Counted from the first letter of the stretch, positions 1 through 11,585 are shown. The stretch: DNA of 64,000 bases from Cladopsammia gracilis (GCA_022457155.1 JAJGOT010000361.1:744001-808000), one strand, 5' to 3'. Translations and numbers: made by a program. The notes: generated by a model not told the origin, from the sequence alone.

Positions 1-1212
1 TCAATTTCCTCCAGCCAAACAAAATATGCTTTTTTTTTTTCGTGTTCTTGTCTCACCTGATAAAATTTAAATATCGTTAGATAACTCCTGGATTTCCGCC
101 CTGCTCCGAGCTAAATAATGGCATTGCTTGTGACCCATTATTCTAACTGGTACTCATAATAAATGCGAGGCTTTAAAATGCTTTGTATCGTGGCAGTTTG
201 TTAGCCAATTCGGGCTAAAAAACAGTTAGAGAGCAGAGATATAAGGGAATGATGAAAGTCCACTATAATTGTTTTTTGTTCGATGGATCGTTTAAGGTGA
301 GAGCGTAGTCAGTGGCTCGCCTACTAAAATATAAATATCGTTAGATAGCTTCCGGCGAGTTGGACTAATTAGATGTTTAAATGCGTTCTGTTTAGTTGGT
401 GTCACGGCTGTTCCTGTGCAATCTCCCCTCCCCCTCAGTGACAAGCTCCACTGCCTATTGGAAGTCCATAATAATTATTCGTTTATGAATAACTCAAATG
501 AGGAGTAAATGCCAGTTGCTTTTAACAGTGTTAACTAAGCGGTAAATTGGATTCAAAGACGTTTTTTAATGGTAAAAAGCGCTGTTGGATTCTGCTCAAG
601 GGCATTGCTTGTGATCTATTGTTGAAACTGGTACCAGTTTAATTTTAAAGTAGTTTCCCCAAACTTTTAGAACAAGAGCACTCGTGACCAAAATGTTTTA
701 AAATTAAAATGTGCTTCGAGAGCTTGTCAACAAATTTATGAGACGCCCAAACATCTCCCGCACGAGTTAGTAACCATATTCACTCTACTGCAAAGCTTTT
801 AATTAATAAGAACTCGTTCTAACGTACACACCATGTACAGGTAAGCACCACAAAAGAAGAACTTGTGGGTATACAGTGAAATGTTTATTTAGCGGACCCC
901 ATATTAAGTGGACACCCTCTATTAAGCAGAAACCAGCTGCTTGCGTCTCTACAATTTCTGTAAAACGAACCTGTATTAAATATTACGCGGACCCTTCTAT
1001 TGAGCGGACACAAAGCAAGGGTCCCGAAGCTTTCCGCTTAATACAGATTTCATTGTAGGTTGTTTAAGCTTATTGTCACTTGGCTTTTAAAAAAAAGCTA
1101 ACAATTGTAAAAAATAAGTAAAGTCTTGGGAATTTCCAATCAATTGCCGGACTTATTTCTGGCGACTATAGTGACATACGAACAAACTATATTCAAAAAT
1201 AAATATCCTGAC
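1..1212. other. Gene-free AT-rich flank with degenerate repeats
   Basis: No credible coding exon is seen. A motif reading AAATATCGTTAGATA recurs near 71 and 337, and GGCATTGCTTGTGA recurs near 119 and 601, so the stretch up to about 640 is a degraded internal duplication. Around 881-1060 a short motif like ATTAAGYGGACMCC is repeated about five times with variation, which looks like the end of an old transposon rather than a protein; the short open frame there only reflects that motif. Confidence 0.5.
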
Positions 1213-2000
1213 GTCACCACAGGGAACCCAAACGCTGTATTAGCTATAACATAATCATTTAATAAAAATATTGTTATTTACCTGTTTTCCTGTGTCTTTT
1301 GAGTCGTTTTGGAAGCGTTTTGAATCAGAGCGAAGACGGTTGATCTTGCACGTTTCAAATATTATCATGTAAATCCGACGCGCCTATAGAGCGTTTTCAC
1401 ATGACGTCATACAAATTCAAAAATCTAAAGTATGCATCTAACAAAGCTGTTTCTAACATGATATATGGATACCAGTGTTGTAATCTTTCACAAAAAGTTC
1501 GCCTATAACTCTTGAAATAAATGCTCTTGCGCTTAAAAATTTGGCCCAGATGTGTAGTTTTACACTCTCTACAATTCCATAAACATTTTGGAATCGAAAA
1601 CGGCTTCGGAATTTTGATATGACGTCAGTGAAAACGCTCTATTACGTCTCAAGTTTCCATTGTTATTAACTGTTAACTCTCCTCTTGGGTTCTCTTCTCT
1701 CTTCTCGTGGCCGTTAAATTGAAACCCGAGATTCTTCCCCTAGGAGAGTTACTTGAGTTAATAATAATGGAAACTTGAGTTTACTTAATAATAATAATGG
1801 AAACTTGAGACGTAATAGGCGCGTCGTACGAAGCGGCAAACAAGATAATATTGCAAACGTGCAAGGTCAACTGTCTTCGCTCTGATTCAAATCGCTTCCA
1901 AAACAACTCAAAAAGACACAAAAAAACAGGTAAATAACAATATTTTTATTAAATGATTATGTTAAAGCTAATACAATGTTTGGGTTCCCTGTGTGTCACG
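1213..2000. mobile_element. Foldback element with ~190-bp inverted arms, interrupted by a second element
   Basis: The left arm (about 1213-1386, resumed at 1642-1670) and the right arm (about 1796-2000) are inverted copies. Both contain ACAGGGAACCCAAAC at the outer end, a shared ATCATTTAATAAAAATATTG segment and CAGAGCGAAGAC. There is no transposase reading frame, so this is a non-autonomous element. The left arm is broken by the element at 1388-1640, while the right arm preserves the unbroken sequence. Confidence 0.75.
1388..1640. mobile_element. Nested MITE with AGAGCGTTTTCAC inverted ends
   Basis: Both ends read AGAGCGTTTTCAC inward and carry a TGACGTCA palindrome a few bases further in. 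Comparison with the intact arm near 1816 shows that the host read GCGCCTATTACG before insertion, so a 2-bp AT (or TA) duplication was made. A second, reverse-oriented copy of the family lies at 39356-39970. Confidence 0.75.
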
Positions 2001-2040
2001 ATATAGCAGGTCGTGACTTTTTTCATGGGACGTCTAATTT

Positions 2041-2253
2041 TTAACTCTTTCACTCCCAGAGTCAATTGTGAAGACATGTAACGTACTTCTAACATTTGAG
2101 TCTGTAGACGAGATCTTATGGTGTGACCATTCAAATGAAACCTCTTCAGCAGTACTTTTGCATGGTTCCATTTGTTTTCAAGATTTTACAAATTGAAATT
2201 TAGGATTTTTCTTGAATTTTGGTGTTTGGCACTCTTGGAATTTAAAGGTTTAA
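2041..2253. mobile_element. TTAA-flanked MITE, CTCCC family
   Basis: TTAA at 2041-2044 and 2250-2253 bracket a 205-bp element whose ends read CTCTTTCACTCCCAGAG and, inverted, ACCTTTAAATTCCAAGAG. The interior contains the block GTGTGACCATTCAAATGAAA, shared with 13002-13295, 25690-25925 and 43074 onward. TTAA duplication with C/G-rich ends is the hallmark of piggyBac-type transposons; this copy is non-coding. Confidence 0.65.
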
Positions 2254-3061
2254 ATCATTTTACTCCGGGCAGTCGTCTTTGCATCCTGGATACAGAGGTC
2301 CGTTCTCTGAATATCATGAGTGAAATTAACCGTATAAACGGTTAGAAGAAGCTCGCGAGACGCACCTCTGGTCACTCGAATATACAACCTCATTTCCATG
2401 CGAGGATCTAATGCACTTATCAGCGGCCATCCCGGGGGGGGGAGGGGGTGTGACCCCGGGGAACCCCCGGGCATTTGCACAACGACGTTTACAAATCCCC
2501 CCTACCCAAAACCAAGATTGTTTAACAAAAAGCTACTAACGCCCCTCCCCCTGCCAAGTCAAAAGGTGCAATATTTCAAAAGAGTTCTATTTGCCATAAT
2601 TAATTTTTATTTAAAATTATACATATAAGAGTTAATTAAAAATAAGCAAAGAAAGCTATTCCACTTTTTTTTCCACACATGATGAGGTCAGCTTACCTTG
2701 TAAGTCATGGCCGATTGGAAAGGAGAGAATATTCTTGTTTCCTGGTAATAAAGAACTAGGATTCCTTGAATATATTTTGAAATGCTTTATATAATTGGCC
2801 GAAACATAATCAGAAACAAGTAGAGTTTGGCAATACGTGTATTTTTTTGCATGCAACACAACAATGGAAAGACAATAATGAAAGCTGTTCTCCTGCTCCT
2901 GTGTTTGTTTACAACACAGAATTTACAGTTTGAAAAATATAGTAGCTATGTAAGCGAAGGATGGCCAGCTAAAAGGAACAGAATACAAGAGAAATATGAG
3001 AAAGTCGCTTAATTACCGTCTTTTCTGTCGCCATTTTGCCAGAACGCGTTCACGGTCGTGA

Positions 3062-3379
3062 CTAAAATTAGGTTGGACCACCTTGGACACTTATTGAGAA
3101 TTATATAACGTAATGTCGACACTTAGAATTTATTTTAAAGAATAAATTTTTTAAGTGTAAAAAAGAAAATCTAAAATCCCCACTCAGGATTGAACCTGTG
3201 ACCTCAGTAGGGTTAGGCTTACATAGCCTACCGTACTAGAGTACCACCTAGCTTTTCGGGTTTTCTAGGCCTAAATTTAACTATATAAACTGCTAACCCC
3301 AACCTCAACTGCAAACTAACCAGTTACTCCGTTATTTAAGTCTCAATAAGGCGCCCGAGGTGGTCCAACCTGATTTTAG
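3062..3379. mobile_element. Nested MITE with ~39-bp inverted ends and a tRNA-like core
   Basis: The left end CTAAAATTAGGTTGGACCAC and the right end, read inverted, CTAAAATCAGGTTGGACCAC match for about 39 bp and also share TTATTGAGA. The middle contains a tRNA-like segment on the minus strand (3179-3252). Confidence 0.65.
3179..3252 (-). repeat. tRNA-derived sequence (SINE head or pseudo-tRNA)
   Basis: Read on the minus strand, the segment has a D-arm-like start (GGTGGTACTCTAGTACGG) and a B-box-like GGTTCAATCC about 40 bases on. It lies inside an inverted-repeat element and does not fold convincingly as a full cloverleaf, so it is treated as tRNA-derived repeat DNA rather than a working tRNA gene. 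Confidence 0.4.
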
Positions 3380-3635
3380 AGTATCCATTCCAGTCACCAC
3401 CACACGACGAGAACGACACTCGTTTCCAGCTCCATCTGCAAAATGGCGGCGGCGCTACAAATCCCGCGGGTCTTTCCCCGGGGATCCTGCTACGAAAGTG
3501 CAAAAGCAATCCAATCCCCTCATCCCGGGCTTAAAATTAGCGAACAAAGTTGATAAATCCCGCGCCATGCCCGCGTATGTCCCCGGGGTCCCTCCCCCCC
3601 CCCCCCCCCCCGATGGCCGCTGATAAGTGCATTAA

Positions 3636-3821
3636 TAGGCCATTTGCACGATGACGTCATTTGACTACTGCTACCAGAATTCATTTCGTTTTTCCTTTCT
3701 TATTTAAATTTTGTAATCCCAGTGCGGTTTAAATAACAATAGCCCTAATTTGCACTACAAAACAAAAAACTGAAGGATTCTGGTAGTAGTAGTCAAATAA
3801 CGTCATCGTGCAAATGGCCTA
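3636..3821. mobile_element. Foldback MITE, TAGGCCATTTGCACGATGACG ends
   Basis: A 186-bp near-palindrome whose two 47-bp arms both begin TAGGCCATTTGCACGATGAC. The arms contain TGACGTCA-type CRE-like sites. It directly abuts the element ending at 3636. It probably uses a TA target. Confidence 0.8.
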
Positions 3822-4179
3822 TACAAAAAAAAACCTCTGGCACCCAGAGTATCGTCTTTGTCCATCCCGTTTTCATTTGTAGTTTTCCGGCACGTCAAAG
3901 CTTCATCAATTAGTCTGGCGGAAATTACTGTCAATTTCTAATGAATCGAGTTTCAAAATTCCGCAGACAAGATCAATGGTCAAATTTGAAAGCTGTCGAA
4001 GAGCAATTATGCAAGATTAAGAAGAGTTAAAAATATTTAAGCATACTGGTATTGAAGTCCGATATAACTTTTAAACGTTTTAGTTGAGGATATGTAAGAA
4101 GAGTTAAGAGCCCCACTGTTGAAGCAATTAACGCGGTGGACCACAAGAAATGCCACGCTTAAGTTACCTACTGATTATC
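3822..4179. other. Gap with no recognised feature
   Basis: Ordinary AT-rich sequence; no open frame, RNA or obvious repeat end was found. Confidence 0.4.
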
Positions 4180-4490
4180 CCGGCGGGGCGGGGGAGTGGG
4201 TGGGGGGGGGGGGGGGTACTCTCATATATAAGCCCTACGGGTATGTGCCTCTGTGATGGGTATGGTTTTCAAACAGTTTAGTCTGGGATAGGGTATGGAA
4301 ATCAGAGAATTTTGGAAACTGGTCAGTGGTGTGAAGATATGGATATACGGATGGAGTTTCTGGAAAATAGCGAGTCTGAGATAGGTTAGGTATTCTGGGT
4401 GATTTGTCTTGAATAGGGTTGCAAAATATAGCTGAACGTAGTCTGGTTTAAGGTAGGGGTGTCAGAATCCCAGCGGTACACCACCACCCA
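4180..4490. repeat. G-tract repeat with TACTCTCATATATAAG leader
   Basis: A run of 15 G (4202-4216) is followed by TACTCTCATATATAAGCC and then by repeated phrases of the type GGGTATGG and GGGATAGGGTATGG. A second fragment of the same start (G tract then TACTCTCTTATAAT) is seen at 59061-59092, so this is a dispersed family. Confidence 0.45.
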
Positions 4491-4782
4491 GAAATATACA
4501 GAGTAAAATAGGAAATAAATAACAGAATTCACGTGATATTTTCCCCTTCATTTTCAAAGATGATTTTGTGTTTTGGTAAAACTAAATACCAATAATTTTA
4601 ACACGGTTTAGAAAAAAAAGCCTGAGAAAGCCAAAACCTCGTGGCATCGCTCCTTGAACAAGTTGAAATGCGGTTCCATCAAAAAGGTACTTTCTGGGCA
4701 TCTTACCGTTACCAGCTTAGATCAAACCACATATGACAAATGGTAGAACAAGAAAGCAAGTTAGGGTTTTCTTTCTTTTAAT

Positions 4783-5470
4783 TCCCGCTAGATTTAGAAG
4801 AAGTGCCGGCAGATGATCAGTGAGTACCAGTTGGCTGAGAGATTCAATCTAAAAGCGATTCCTGAGAACCAATATTTAACTTCGAAATCCATCGTTGTTT
4901 TGGTGATGATCGGTACTGGTTGCCATATCAGAAATAGCAACCCATTTCACCGTTTTCAACTCTGGCAACCGGCAGTTTTGGAAGAACCCTGATTTTGTTG
5001 CCACATTTTGATCAGATAAATACGTTTGAACAATGTATTGGTATTGGTTGTCACCAGAAATAGTAACCCATTTCGCCGTTTTAAACTCTGGCTACAGTTT
5101 TGGAAGAACCATGATTTTTTTTTTTTTTGCGACATTTTGATCAGATAAATACGTTTGAAGCGATCATCGTGACTATTGGCTGTATCGTCTAATTTTAATA
5201 CTAACCACACCAGATATTTGCAATTGACTTGGTTGCCCTTTGCTCTTAGGGTGAGTCATTAATCTTCAATAAAATGCTTAAAACTTTTTTTTCGTTTTGA
5301 AAAAAAAGTATTCACCTTTTTATGGTGATGGATATTGCGCATTGTTGGCTTGTCCTTCGTAAGGATTCTTCGTTGTAATGTAGTTATGGGTTTGCGAGAG
5401 TATTTCTCGTGGATTATGAAGTCTTTTTATGATTCATAAAGGATTCTCTTTTTTACAATATCATAACAAT
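4783..5470. repeat. Diverged duplicated block, copy 1
   Basis: This block resembles 10552-11295 in order and content: both have GATTTAGAAGAAGTGC near the start, GGAAGAAC in the middle, TTGCCCTTTGCTCTT and ATTTTCAATAAA-type runs, then a TGATGGAT...CCTTC stretch. Within it, 4931-5056 and 5057-5182 are tandem copies of a ~126-bp unit (GAAATAGYAACCCATTTC). The function is unknown. Confidence 0.5.
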
Positions 5471-6566
5471 AGTTTTGAAGATCAGCAGCGCTTTCAAACA
5501 AACTAAAACTGAACCATTCGTAGAAACAGTTGGTAGGGAGACATTTGGAAGGAGGACCGGGTTGGATTTATCGAGAAGGTAAGAGATATCGTTGATATTT
5601 TAATGAAATAAAACGGGGTAAGAAACGCTATTGACTAAACTGGAAGTTTGCTATGAGCAAAAACAATCTATTCTTCTGAATTTAGTTTTTTTTTACTACA
5701 TTTAGAGTGCGATTAAATACCTAATATCTCTTGCTCGATAATTTAGAAGGTTCGAGAACGGCCCAAGCTGCCGCACCAGATTAACTCAAAGACTTTATTT
5801 TCTTTTGGTGAAGTAAAAAAAGTCAACAGAAAGGTTTGTTTATAGGAAATGGGATCAGTCGTTCTAAAATCTGGGAGAAAGCCAATTTGTGCTCTGATGC
5901 ATTAGATTAATATATTGACCCTGTGGGAATTCATGTAATCTTGAACTAAATGTACACTGTCATATGCATGGCTAGTGGATTTACAGCACACGAGGACGGC
6001 GTTTTCGTTCATTTAGATAAATTTACAGAATAAGAGGAGTTATATATATTGACATGATGGTTGAAATCCTACAGTCTACCGAAAAGTTACAGTCTTTGGT
6101 TCTCTTATATTTTCGATACAAAAACATCACATTCAACATTTTTGTTTGGTCAGAAAACAATGGCAGACAATCCGGGTGTTTCTTGGTGTTGCGGAAGCCA
6201 TTGTTGGTTAGCTTTTGTGTTGTGGTGTGGCTATTGTTCAGTGTCTTTTGAATCTTTTGTTTTACGTCATTTGGTGATCACACCATCCGCAACACCAAGA
6301 AACTACCGACAATCCGAAGAATGGTATGCCACAACCACTGAATCGGTTCTTGAAATCAAATATCTTGCGATAATTATAAATTTTAACCCTTCAACTGGAA
6401 AAGGTGATCACATAGACCATGTATGTCAAATGAAGACAACTAAACCGATACCGTCTACTGTCCAGTATTTTATATTAAAATGTCTAAATTAAAGAAACAG
6501 TATCCCAGGTGATATGCCGTGTTTCATGAGTGGAGCTTGTTTTAAAGGGACAGTGTGTCGCGGCCG
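5471..6566. other. Gap with no recognised gene
   Basis: Short overlapping open frames around 6054-6492 show no family signature. Part of them (6250-6320, GTCATTTGGTGATCACA) recurs near 10116, so it is repeat-derived. Confidence 0.4.
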
Positions 6567-6800
6567 AAATAACTGACAAAATTGCGATTACTTAATTTCC
6601 ATATTATATCGCCAAATATCACCAAATGTACATTCTGAACTTAACAAGATATTAAGATTCTATAGAGCAAAACAGAAGCAGTAGTTTGGAGAAAACGTGC
6701 AGGATTACAGGGGTGGAAATAGATTACAGTTCATCAATTTTGATTTTGTGACAGGCGGTCAAGAAATCAAAATTGCCTTTCTGGTGAAAATTTGAGGGTT
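6567..6800 (-). repeat. Family A repeat, reverse copy
   Basis: This copy contains, in reverse orientation, the family A core: GTGACAGGCGGTCAAGAAATC followed by a TAATCTATTTCCA-type stretch and TTTTGCTCTA. Related copies are at 7600-7850, 11293-11585, 14395-15215 and 60500-60850. It starts near an AAAGGGACAGTGT end that resembles the 11293 copy. Confidence 0.6.
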
Positions 6801-6887
6801 TTTTTTTTCGCGTTTTTCTCTCTTTAGTTCATATATTTCGTTGCGTTCATTACGTTTGGCTATTTTTTTTTTTCAATAAAATAATGC

Positions 6888-7047
6888 AGGCTTGAAAGGG
6901 TCAGTGTCTCGGCTGAACCCTTTTTAGTTATTTCAGGGTGCTGGTATCCTATAATTATTATATTTATATTAAATTAATCCTTGTAATTTACTGATTTATT
7001 TAAACATCTCTGGGTACAATAAAGCTTTGTTGTTGTTGTTGTTGTTG
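6888..7047 (+). repeat. (TTG)n-tailed retroposon 3' end
   Basis: A non-coding stretch ends in AATAAAGCTTTG followed by a (TTG)n run at about 7027-7046. This is typical of the 3' end of a truncated non-LTR retrotransposon or its SINE partner. Similar tails occur at 15780-15941 and 42455-42640 and, inverted, at 54189-54330. Confidence 0.5.
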
Positions 7048-8516
7048 AACTCATGATCATGTTTTCATGTGTATGGCTGGAGCTTGCTTTAAGTGGTTGC
7101 TTAAAGAATAAAAATAACGGCTATGTAAACTCAAAGTTCCACAAGAATGATAATTTTGATTCTGTGCTATTCTTCCCTCCCATCCAAGATCAAGATACAC
7201 AACAATATCTGGAGAATAATGGTGCGCCGCGGGCAACCAGCACACCAAGCTAGGTAAAAAACAAAGCAGAAAGGTTAGACGCACACAACAACACAACAAC
7301 AACAACTCGAAGTGGCTGGTAAAAAGGAAAAACCGAAATTAACGAAAAAAATACATAACTTAACCGTTGTAGCTTTCTGAACACTTGGATCGACGCTAGA
7401 AACTGTAGAAATGCCGGATTCAGTTGAAGCTCCGGAACCGTTTGGCAGAGGCATCTAGACGGAGAAATAAACGATCCAGTGCTGGTAACACGTCGAGGGA
7501 AATAATATACATCCAACACTTGCTTAAATACTTCTATACAGAACACTCAGGAGACTACATGGCATAACTAACAAAGAAACACCCGTTAAGGCCCCAGAAA
7601 CATGTGTCGGATTTCGAAACGCACAGAATAAAAAAAAATATGCTATTTCTGATATTGATGAACTATAATCCACTTCTATCCTTGTAGTGCATTTTATCCC
7701 CAAATGTCGCGATCTGTTTTGCTCTGTAAAATGTTTTTATCCAATTAAGTTGTATATTTGGTGGCATTTCGCAATAATTAACATGGAAATTGAGCAAGCA
7801 GAGTTTTGTTTTTTCTTGCGCGTGAGTATTACATATCAACTGGATTTCCTTTGAGTCTAGTCTAAACTCACCATGTAAAAACGTCTAGTTCTTTTCTTGT
7901 AAATGAGCAAGGTGACATATCTATATTATTGCATAATTTTGGTATACAAATCTTCGTAATTCAGTTTAAGGAATTAAACAAATTGTTGATTAATACAGTT
8001 TGGTGCATTTGTCAATCAGCAACATGGAAATAACGTAGGTGAAATTTCGATATTTTATAATGAAATGTGATAACTGTGTTTTTGGACCATTGCCCCTAGA
8101 TACCTTTCAGTTAAGTTCTCATGCTATTGATTGTGCAAAACCGAGAGAGCTTATCGGTAGTTATCCCATTTCTAAAAAGAAAACTATACCGGGCTTCTTA
8201 GTAGATAGTTAATTTCTAACAAGTTTAGACTGGGAATAAATAGAATTTATCAATTAAGCTATAAATTGGAGTTATGGGGATTGTAGTACTTACACTACAA
8301 TTCCTATAATTCCATCTTTTCGATAAATCCAATTAAAAGCAGTTTTCGACAGATTTGCTTCACTCTTGTACAGTTATTTCACCCTCGATAACTCCGGCAC
8401 AACTCTTTGATAACTCGAGCTAAATTATGTTTCCTTTCACGGTTTATCCTTTCTGTACTCTAGCTTATATTATAGTCACATTTTGCTGACCATAAATGGC
8501 CGTAAATTAACAATTT
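7048..8516. other. Gene-free stretch containing one family A copy (7600-7850)
   Basis: The 7600-7850 segment is a plus-strand family A copy with ATAATCCACTTCTATCCTTG and ATCCAATTAAGTTGTATATT. The latter is the uninterrupted version of the site that holds the TTAA element at 14546-15120. The rest of the interval shows short open frames without any family signature. Confidence 0.5.
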
Positions 8517-8855
8517 AGAATTCCCCACTCCAGAAACTATGAAAAATACCATAATACTCTTTAAAGTGCAGGTTTGGGTGGTGCTTGATCATGATGTAAG
8601 CCTGATTTTTCGAATTTCTTTTGTTTTCCGCAGCAAGAACTGCACGTGCTATGCTTCAACTTCTTGGCAATTTGAACACGGTGCACAACTGTATACGAAC
8701 ACACAATGCCACGTCATAGCGTTTCTACATGTAATCTGAATGCCATTGTGCAATTCTAATAAAGGAGACTTGAATAATTACATCCCGGTAAGGCTAAGCC
8801 TGCACGTAAAAGATTATTATGGTATTTTTTATAGTTTCTGAAGTGGGGAATTTCT
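8517..8855. mobile_element. MITE with ~60-bp inverted ends
   Basis: Left arm and inverted right arm both read roughly ATTCCCCACTYCAGAAACTAT, then AAAATACCATAATA and GTGCAGGYTT. The interior of about 220 bp is non-coding. No target duplication could be settled by eye. Confidence 0.75.
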
Positions 8856-9983
8856 TTTATCGGTGCAAAGAAGGACCGGGTTTCACAGACTAAACTTATG
8901 GAATAACATAGGCAAAGTTGTCAGCCTTTAAGTTACTGCACTTCAAAGCTCTTGAAATAGTATGCCGTGTCAATTGAAAAACTAGACATTTCTTGCAATA
9001 TTAGGCTACCCTACAGTCTGCTAATATCTAACTGGTGTTCCTTCGATTCTTTGGATAAAGTATGTTCTCGTTACGAAGATTTGGTTGATTTTTGGTCAAA
9101 CCTGTTCCAAAATTTCTGCCTTCAATCGTACACAAAAGTGCTTGTTTATTCGCTTTCAGGCAGAACTCAAGCTCTTCATTGAAAGGCTAATAATATGAGT
9201 TGTAGCCAATAGTAGATGCACAACTCAATTTTCCAGATTCACTGAACAGAAAGATACAAAATGAAGGCTTAAAAGTAGAATGAACCTCAGCCAGTTTTGT
9301 CAATGTTTCTCGACACGGAGGAGGAACGTTAAAAACTTTAACCTAAATTTAACTTTAACTAACCTAACCTAAATTTGAGTTGCAAGCCATTACCATCCTA
9401 GTCATCCGCATCTACGTTTTACTTATATTTATTTGTTATTTATTTATTTTTTTTATTTTCCGTTTTATTTTTATTAAAATAGTTTCAGTGCATTGAGAGA
9501 TAGAGTAATTTTTAACAAAACTAGACCATTATATTTTGTTACGAATATGCCTTGGCTTTTTCAAAGTGCCACTAAAATATTTTACAATAACCACTATTAG
9601 GTGAAATAAAATACCATCCACGTCAGGCTCTCAGTCCTTCCTTACGGCGGCTTGCGAATAAAAAGAAGCTCACCTTTTTCGTCCTTTAGCGAAATCGCCG
9701 GTCGCTCCTTAGACTCTTTACACCATCAAGGCAAGACAAGTGTTACAGCTTATTTTTCAGAAAAAAGTAGATATTCGATTTTTCTCTTCTTTGGAAATAT
9801 CTTATTCTTCGTGATAAGTATTCCTTCACCTGCTGTTATAAAACAAAGCTTTTGGAATAAATAATGCACTTTAAATATGAAATGAGCTTTAGGTTAACTT
9901 TTCACCGGGTTAGCTATTGTGTTGTAGTGTTAGTGCAGTTCTGTGAATGTTATGATACGATTTCGTGTATAAATAAAGATTGA
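8856..9983. other. Gap with no recognised gene
   Basis: AT-rich sequence with a few short open frames (for example 8967-9182 and 9652-9864) that show no known family signature, start context or splice pattern. TAACCTAAATTTAACT-like phrases recur around 9340-9380. Confidence 0.4.
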
Positions 9984-10025
9984 TGATGATGACGATGATG
10001 AATATGATGATGATGATATGACGAC

Positions 10026-10057
<32 letters not shown>

Positions 10058-10067
10058 TGATGATGAC

Positions 10068-10103
<36 letters not shown>
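9979..10103. repeat. (GAT/GAC)n microsatellite
   Basis: About 125 bp of trinucleotide repeats, GATGAT mixed with GACGAC. In the reverse frame it reads as runs of histidine and arginine, which is an artefact of the repeat. Confidence 0.9.
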
Positions 10104-10104
<1 letters not shown>

Positions 10105-10551
10105 TGTCACGTCATTTGGTGATCACAACTACCGGAACAACTGAAGAAACTGCCGAAAAGTGATCAGAATTTCTATTATTATTTTGGTAAGCGTATTCAA
10201 GGAAAATTGAGCTGTGCAGAAAACTATTGACTACAGCTCAAATTATTAGCCTTTCAGTAAGAGCTTTGAGTTCTGCCTGTAACCGAGTGAATCAAGATTA
10301 GCAATAAATCAACATTTTCCTAAACGAAGTTCTGATCCACTTGAAGCAAAAGATCTAGGCTAGTAGCAAGGCACCTCTCACTCAGCCGTGGAGCTAAATT
10401 CCCCAAAAAGCTAAGTTACACAAGCACTCCCTGGGCACCTGAATATTATCAGGCTAAATCAAAGAACTGGTTACTGATTTTGTTTAATCCTAGCCTGATT
10501 CAGAGGAGGAAGGTGGTAGCGAGCGACTTCGGACCGTATGAGAATCAGGCT

Positions 10552-11295
10552 AGTTTAATCCCAGCTTGATTTAGAAGAAGTGCAGGAAGGTGATCCTCAC
10601 AAACTGAGACATTCGACCTCATATATTTGCCTTCAGGAGCCAAGGGTTTGAAATCCATCGAGTATATGGGTGATTCACTGGTGCATTTTTGATCAGCGCC
10701 ATAAGAAGAGTCATTTAGACACAGGAAAAGCAGCGGTTCTGGAAGAACAGTCTTTAGACTGTTGTGCCTTGTTCCCATTTTTCCACTTTAATAATCAGCT
10801 ACCATAAAGCCCGGGCGAACGAGAACGAGAATTTAACCTCAAATTCTCACGCGCTCTCACCGACTTTCATGCGCTCTCGAAGTGTTTAATGTACTTTTTA
10901 ATTCTTTATTGGAGTCTGTAGAAATTCTGAACGCCCAAGCATTTTTATTCACTCTCGTGGGCTCTTAAAGAGTTTGACTGTCTATTCAACTATCGCTCTC
11001 GTTTGGTCCGGGCTTAAGATAGTTTCTTTCACGGAGTATCATTTGACGATGCTTTCCATTCTAACACTAACCGCAACAAGTTTATTTCCAATTTACTTGG
11101 CTGCCCTTTGCTCTTTCGAGTGGCTCATTAATTTTCAATAAATTGCTTAAACCTGTCAAAAAAACAACAACGCCAAAAATATTTTAATGATGGATGGAAG
11201 GCGTTGCTATAACTGGATTATCCTTCATATAAAACGATTGTTTATAATAGTCCAGTTAGAGATTTCCGAGAGCATTGATCGTTTTATTGTTTTAA
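10552..11295. repeat. Diverged duplicated block, copy 2, with a MITE inside
   Basis: This is collinear with 4783-5470 (shared GATTTAGAAGAAGTGC, GGAAGAAC, GCCCTTTGCTCTT and a final CCTTC region). It is interrupted by the small inverted-repeat element at 10807-11015, which is absent from copy 1. Confidence 0.5.
10807..11015. mobile_element. Small MITE with AAGCCCGG inverted ends
   Basis: Starts AAGCCCGGGCGAACGAGA and ends with the inverse of AAGCCCGGACCAAACGAGA; 209 bp, non-coding. CTCTCG-type octamers recur inside. Confidence 0.65.
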
Positions 11296-11585
11296 AGATT
11301 AAAGGGACAGCGTCCCGGTGATGAACGGAAAGAAATATAAACTAAGGAGACAAGAAACGGCGACTAGTAAAACTCAAAATTCCACCAGAAGGGCAATTTT
11401 GATTTCTTGACCGCCTGTCACGAAATCAAATTTGAAAAACTGTTATTCACTTTCATCCCCGTCATACTGCACGTTTTCTCGAAACTACTACTTCCCCTAT
11501 TTCACTCTATCGAATATTTTTTATCTAAGTTAAATGTATATTTGGGCATGCGTTTGACGAAATAACAGGGAAAATTAAAGGGACA
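11293..11585 (+). repeat. Family A repeat, plus copy
   Basis: Begins AAAGGGACAGCGTCCCGG, carries the core TGACCGCCTGTCACGAAATC and ends with ATTAAAGGGACA, so this copy may show both ends of the family. Non-coding. Confidence 0.6.

Larger units (their letters stand above)
2409..3636. mobile_element. 1.2-kb non-coding element with G-rich inverted ends
   Basis: The ends share a 22-bp inverted repeat beginning TAATGCACTTATCAGCGG, followed on both sides by a G (or C) tract and an ACCCCGGGGA block. The interior has no transposase frame and itself contains a smaller inverted-repeat element (3062-3379). The short open frames at either end come from the GC-rich termini and are not genes. Confidence 0.65.

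Noticed and set aside
6054..6492. Overlapping open frames with hydrophobic stretches
   Set aside because: No start context, no splice pattern, and part of the sequence recurs near 10116 as a repeat.
9910..10110. Open frame with long histidine run on the minus strand
   Set aside because: It is the reading of a (GAT/GAC)n microsatellite; no start context or homology signature.
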